Program-made: the position numbers and the translations under genes
Source: Bacteroidota bacterium
GTDB taxonomy: Bacteria; Bacteroidota; Bacteroidia; Chitinophagales; Chitinophagaceae
Assembly (NCBI GenBank): GCA_023433755.1
Contig: JAEYUA010000290.1
Span: 1 to 26,372, forward strand
Direction of reading: 5' to 3'
Length of the DNA stretch: 26,372 nt
Shown here: positions 25,301 through 26,372 of the stretch, piece after piece
How positions within the stretch are numbered: the stretch's first letter is position 1
How the letters are laid out: the number at the start of each line of letters is the position of its first letter
The notes under the pieces: model-generated
What the model was told of the DNA's origin: nothing
The model's input: the letters and a program-made list of their open reading frames with translations, nothing else
Databases searched by the model: none

Positions 25301-25916
25301 TGTCCTGGTCCACATTGATCTGGATCTCACGTTCAGGTGCACCAACAATATCGGCCCGGTTCACTTCTTTCAGTTCTTCAAAGCGGTCCTGCATTTTTTC
25401 CGCGAACACCTTCAGCTTCACACCATCATAATTACCACTGATGTTCACGAACATGATCGGCATTTCACTAAAGGCGAATTCCGCCACATTTGGTTCCTGT
25501 GTCAGGTCTGTGGGCAGTTCACCTCTTGCACGGTCAATGGCATCCTTTACTTTTTGTCTTGCGATATCCGTTTTTACATCGGTATCAAATTCCACCACGA
25601 TCATACTGAAATCCTGCTGTGAAATGGAATTGACTTTGTTAACCTTGGCACCACTGATGGCCTTGATCTCTTTTTCAATAGGACGGGTTACCAGGTTCTC
25701 AATATCCTTAGCCGAGTTTCCAAAATACACGGTGGTAACAGAAATGGTTGGCACCACGATATCAGGAAACTGCTCCTTGGGCATGGAATTGAACTTGGTC
25801 AGCCCATACAGCGAGATCAGGATGGTGATGATATAGATAGCGGTGCGGTTATCAACCGACCAGCTTGTAGGTTTAAATTCTTTGAACTTTTTTCCAAGTC
25901 CTTCTACGATTTTCAT
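22350..25916 (-). CDS. RND-family efflux permease (AcrB/HAE1-like)
   Basis: This encodes 1188 aa, larger than the roughly 1050 of AcrB. It has an N-terminal first membrane span (about 25-44, IYIITILISLYGLTKF), porter domains with PKEQFPDI and IEKEIKAISG, and the proton-relay motif GLGIIVDDAIVVIEN with D423-D424. In the second half, GIVIKNGILLIEF supplies the partner Lys. It exports drugs or other hydrophobic compounds using proton influx, as part of a tripartite complex. Two extra hydrophobic stretches (about 531-545 and 551-568) lie between spans 6 and 7, and another lies near the C-terminus. It is downstream of the adaptor gene, separated by 144 bp holding a repeat. The outer-membrane partner is probably upstream of the window's right edge. 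Confidence 0.95.
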   Translation of the reverse strand: MKIVEGLGKKFKEFKPTSWSVDNRTAIYIITILISLYGLTKFNSMPKEQFPDIVVPTISVTTVYFGNSAKDIENLVTRPIEKEIKAISGAKVNKVNSISQQDFSMIVVEFDTDVKTDIARQKVKDAIDRARGELPTDLTQEPNVAEFAFSEMPIMFVNISGNYDGVKLKVFAEKMQDRFEELKEVNRADIVGAPEREIQINVDQDKMHAARLTFMDIENAVNFENRDISGGLVDVGDMKRTIRVKGQFTSSLDLNNIIVKGPEGASIYLRDIADLKDTVKETESYARLDGKNVITLNIVKRAGENLINTAAGVKEIIADMQESGEIPQADQLKVVITGDQSKQTATSFHELVNTIIIGFILVLLILMFFMGVTNAFFVALSVPLSVFVAFMFLPLGEFITGGAITLNFIVLFALLFGLGIIVDDAIVVIENTHRIYNNGKVPIVRAAKEAAGEVFIPVLAGTATTLAPFFPLLLWKGLIGKFMIYLPVMLILTLAASLVVAFIINPVFAVSFMRPEGKEYEKPKNAIFKMPVFWVLVVFGVLFHLPGWHGIANFFLFMALLMIFHSYVLKDVIYAFQHRILPGLMRRYERLLRWLLHGNRPAWMFASLFGLFIISVLALMVRKPATPFFPSGDPNIVFVYLKMPVGTSAETTDSTLRILEGRVTKVLEKEMPGQPGGIVESMISNVAVSANNPRDNNRSTQSNLGRIQVSFLSYEERQGKKTAPLMAEIRKVVQGIPGTSVEVAQEDGGPPTDPPVNIEIIGDNFENIAEVSTGLKNFLDTNRVEGIENLQMDVDLLNPEITINVDRTRAMAEGLSTGQIGMAIRTAVFGKEVSKLKEGEDEYKIQLRLKEMTRNDISALMNMRITFRDMATMQIKQVPLNAVASIDYTSTPGAINRKNVKRTIQLQSNVTDMNMTPVINQQLAAKIEDFKARTKMPPDVTIRQSGESEQQQETMEFLLTSLISALLIIFLILVLQFNSLSKPFIVLTEIFFSVIGVFLGFAITGMTMPTIMVGVGIVGLAGIVIKNGILLIEFTDELRGRGYRTREAAIQAGKIRIIPVMLTAIATMLGLFPLAVGFNIDFVSMFQHLDPDIFFGGDSVVFWGPLSWTIIFGLIFSFFLTLLMVPSMYIISERLRRPMEKFYGTKFVALFGFLGPLFFLFVGFMYLVRSLQGKKVWTGKLKPAPKRI

Positions 25917-25934
25917 TCGTTAGTTTTTTTTGAT

Positions 25935-26055
25935 GAGCTTCAAGCTGCAAGCCGCAAGCTTCAAGACATCCGTTTCTGACAGTCTTTAATTATTCGTAAT
26001 GTTTGTATGCATAAGGTCGTGCAGCTTGTAGCTTGTAGCTTGTAGCTTGCAGCTT
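25935..26055. repeat. Opposed arrays of 7-bp repeats between adaptor and permease genes
   Basis: On the left, four heptads of the AAGCTTC/AAGCTGC type run from 25935 to 25962. On the right, GCTTGTA is repeated three times at 26024-26044, followed by GCTTGCA and GCTT to 26055. The two arrays are inverted relative to each other across about 60 bases. They could fold into a long imperfect hairpin, and slippage could change the copy number. Confidence 0.9.
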
Positions 26056-26060
26056 ACAAC

Positions 26061-26372
26061 TCACTTCACCACCGAAATCACCTGCCCCTCATACAAATTC
26101 TGGTATCCTTCCGTGATCAACTGGTCGTTGGCTTTCAATCCAAACTTCACTTCAATCAGGTCACCATTCAACTGGCCTACTCCAATTACACGCTTGCGTG
26201 CCATGGTACGCTGGCCTTCCTGCACGGCTACAAAAACATATTTGCCTGCTTCATCTGTCTGCACGGTATTTACCGGGATCACGATCACATTATTGGCAGC
26301 GTAATCCTGTATCCTCACCTGCGCGATCTGGTTGGGACGAATTGCAGGATCATAAGGAATGGAAACTTCCGC
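26061..26372 (-). CDS. RND efflux periplasmic adaptor (membrane-fusion protein), C-terminal part
   Basis: Only the last 103 codons are in the window; the frame continues past the right edge. The visible sequence begins AEVSIPYDPAIRPNQIAQVRIQDY, the usual end of the beta-barrel domain of HlyD/AcrA-type adaptors, followed by a membrane-proximal domain (VIVIPVNTVQTDEAGKYVFVAVQEG, NGDLIEVKFGLKANDQLITEGYQNLYEGQVI). A GTG at 26318 is internal and is not the start. The adaptor links the RND permease encoded downstream to an outer-membrane channel. No lipidation signal can be assessed. Confidence 0.93.
   Translation of the reverse strand, partial: AEVSIPYDPAIRPNQIAQVRIQDYAANNVIVIPVNTVQTDEAGKYVFVAVQEGQRTMARKRVIGVGQLNGDLIEVKFGLKANDQLITEGYQNLYEGQVISVVK

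Noticed and set aside
25935..26055. Phage or integron attachment site
   Set aside because: There is no integrase, no tRNA end and no imperfect core typical of such sites; simple heptad arrays explain the sequence.
26061..26318. Separate 85-residue gene at the right edge
   Set aside because: The frame is open through the edge with typical adaptor sequence upstream (IPYDPAIRPNQIAQV), so the GTG at 26318 is internal.

Overview
The window looks like chromosomal DNA of a Bacteroidota bacterium, most likely a Chitinophagaceae-type relative. Reasons: the set of protein families (fused KorA, AIM24-family protein, paired M16 peptidases, an oversized RND permease, many short lipoproteins), A-rich translation starts with few Shine-Dalgarno sequences, roughly 50% G+C in sampled core-gene rows, and intergenic spaces filled with hairpin repeats. 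This is inference from families and composition; there is no rRNA or other taxonomic marker here. I found no tRNA, rRNA, CRISPR array, transposase or phage gene.

Layout. 1-3208 (minus): an SdiA-regulated-like lipoprotein overlapping by 4 bp a large secreted purple-acid-phosphatase-like protein that runs off the left edge. 3242-4504 (plus): an HD phosphohydrolase domain fused to a Pycsar-effector-type membrane domain (PycTM, formerly DUF5706), ending in a good intrinsic terminator. 4560-6404 (minus): KorA with fused gamma and alpha domains, without an adjacent beta subunit. 6475-7340: a small conserved-looking protein and a divergent lipoprotein. 7543-13379 (minus): two tandem M16 zinc peptidases, each 950 aa. 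13814-14611: an AIM24-family protein. 15024-16748: a ZU5-like lipoprotein flanked by two related direct repeat elements. 17053-18458 (minus): an AT-rich islet of three short exported proteins. 18716-19315 (plus): a scramblase/LURP-one-type protein. 19628-20122: a DUF2059 protein. 20521-20670: a 49-aa single-span membrane protein. 20671-22209: an M19-type dipeptidase. 22350-26372 (minus): an RND efflux permease behind the C-terminus of its periplasmic adaptor.

Functional themes. Most products are envelope or periplasmic proteins (phosphatase, lipoproteins, peptidases, efflux), typical of a Bacteroidota core genome. The immune-like item is the HD-PycTM fusion, which has no nucleotide cyclase beside it. 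The most unusual structure is non-coding. Most intergenic intervals longer than about 120 bp hold inverted or direct repeats. These fall into a few sequence families that recur across the window, nest inside one another, and sit close against gene ends. They resemble REP-type palindromic elements, but no mobilising enzyme is visible here.
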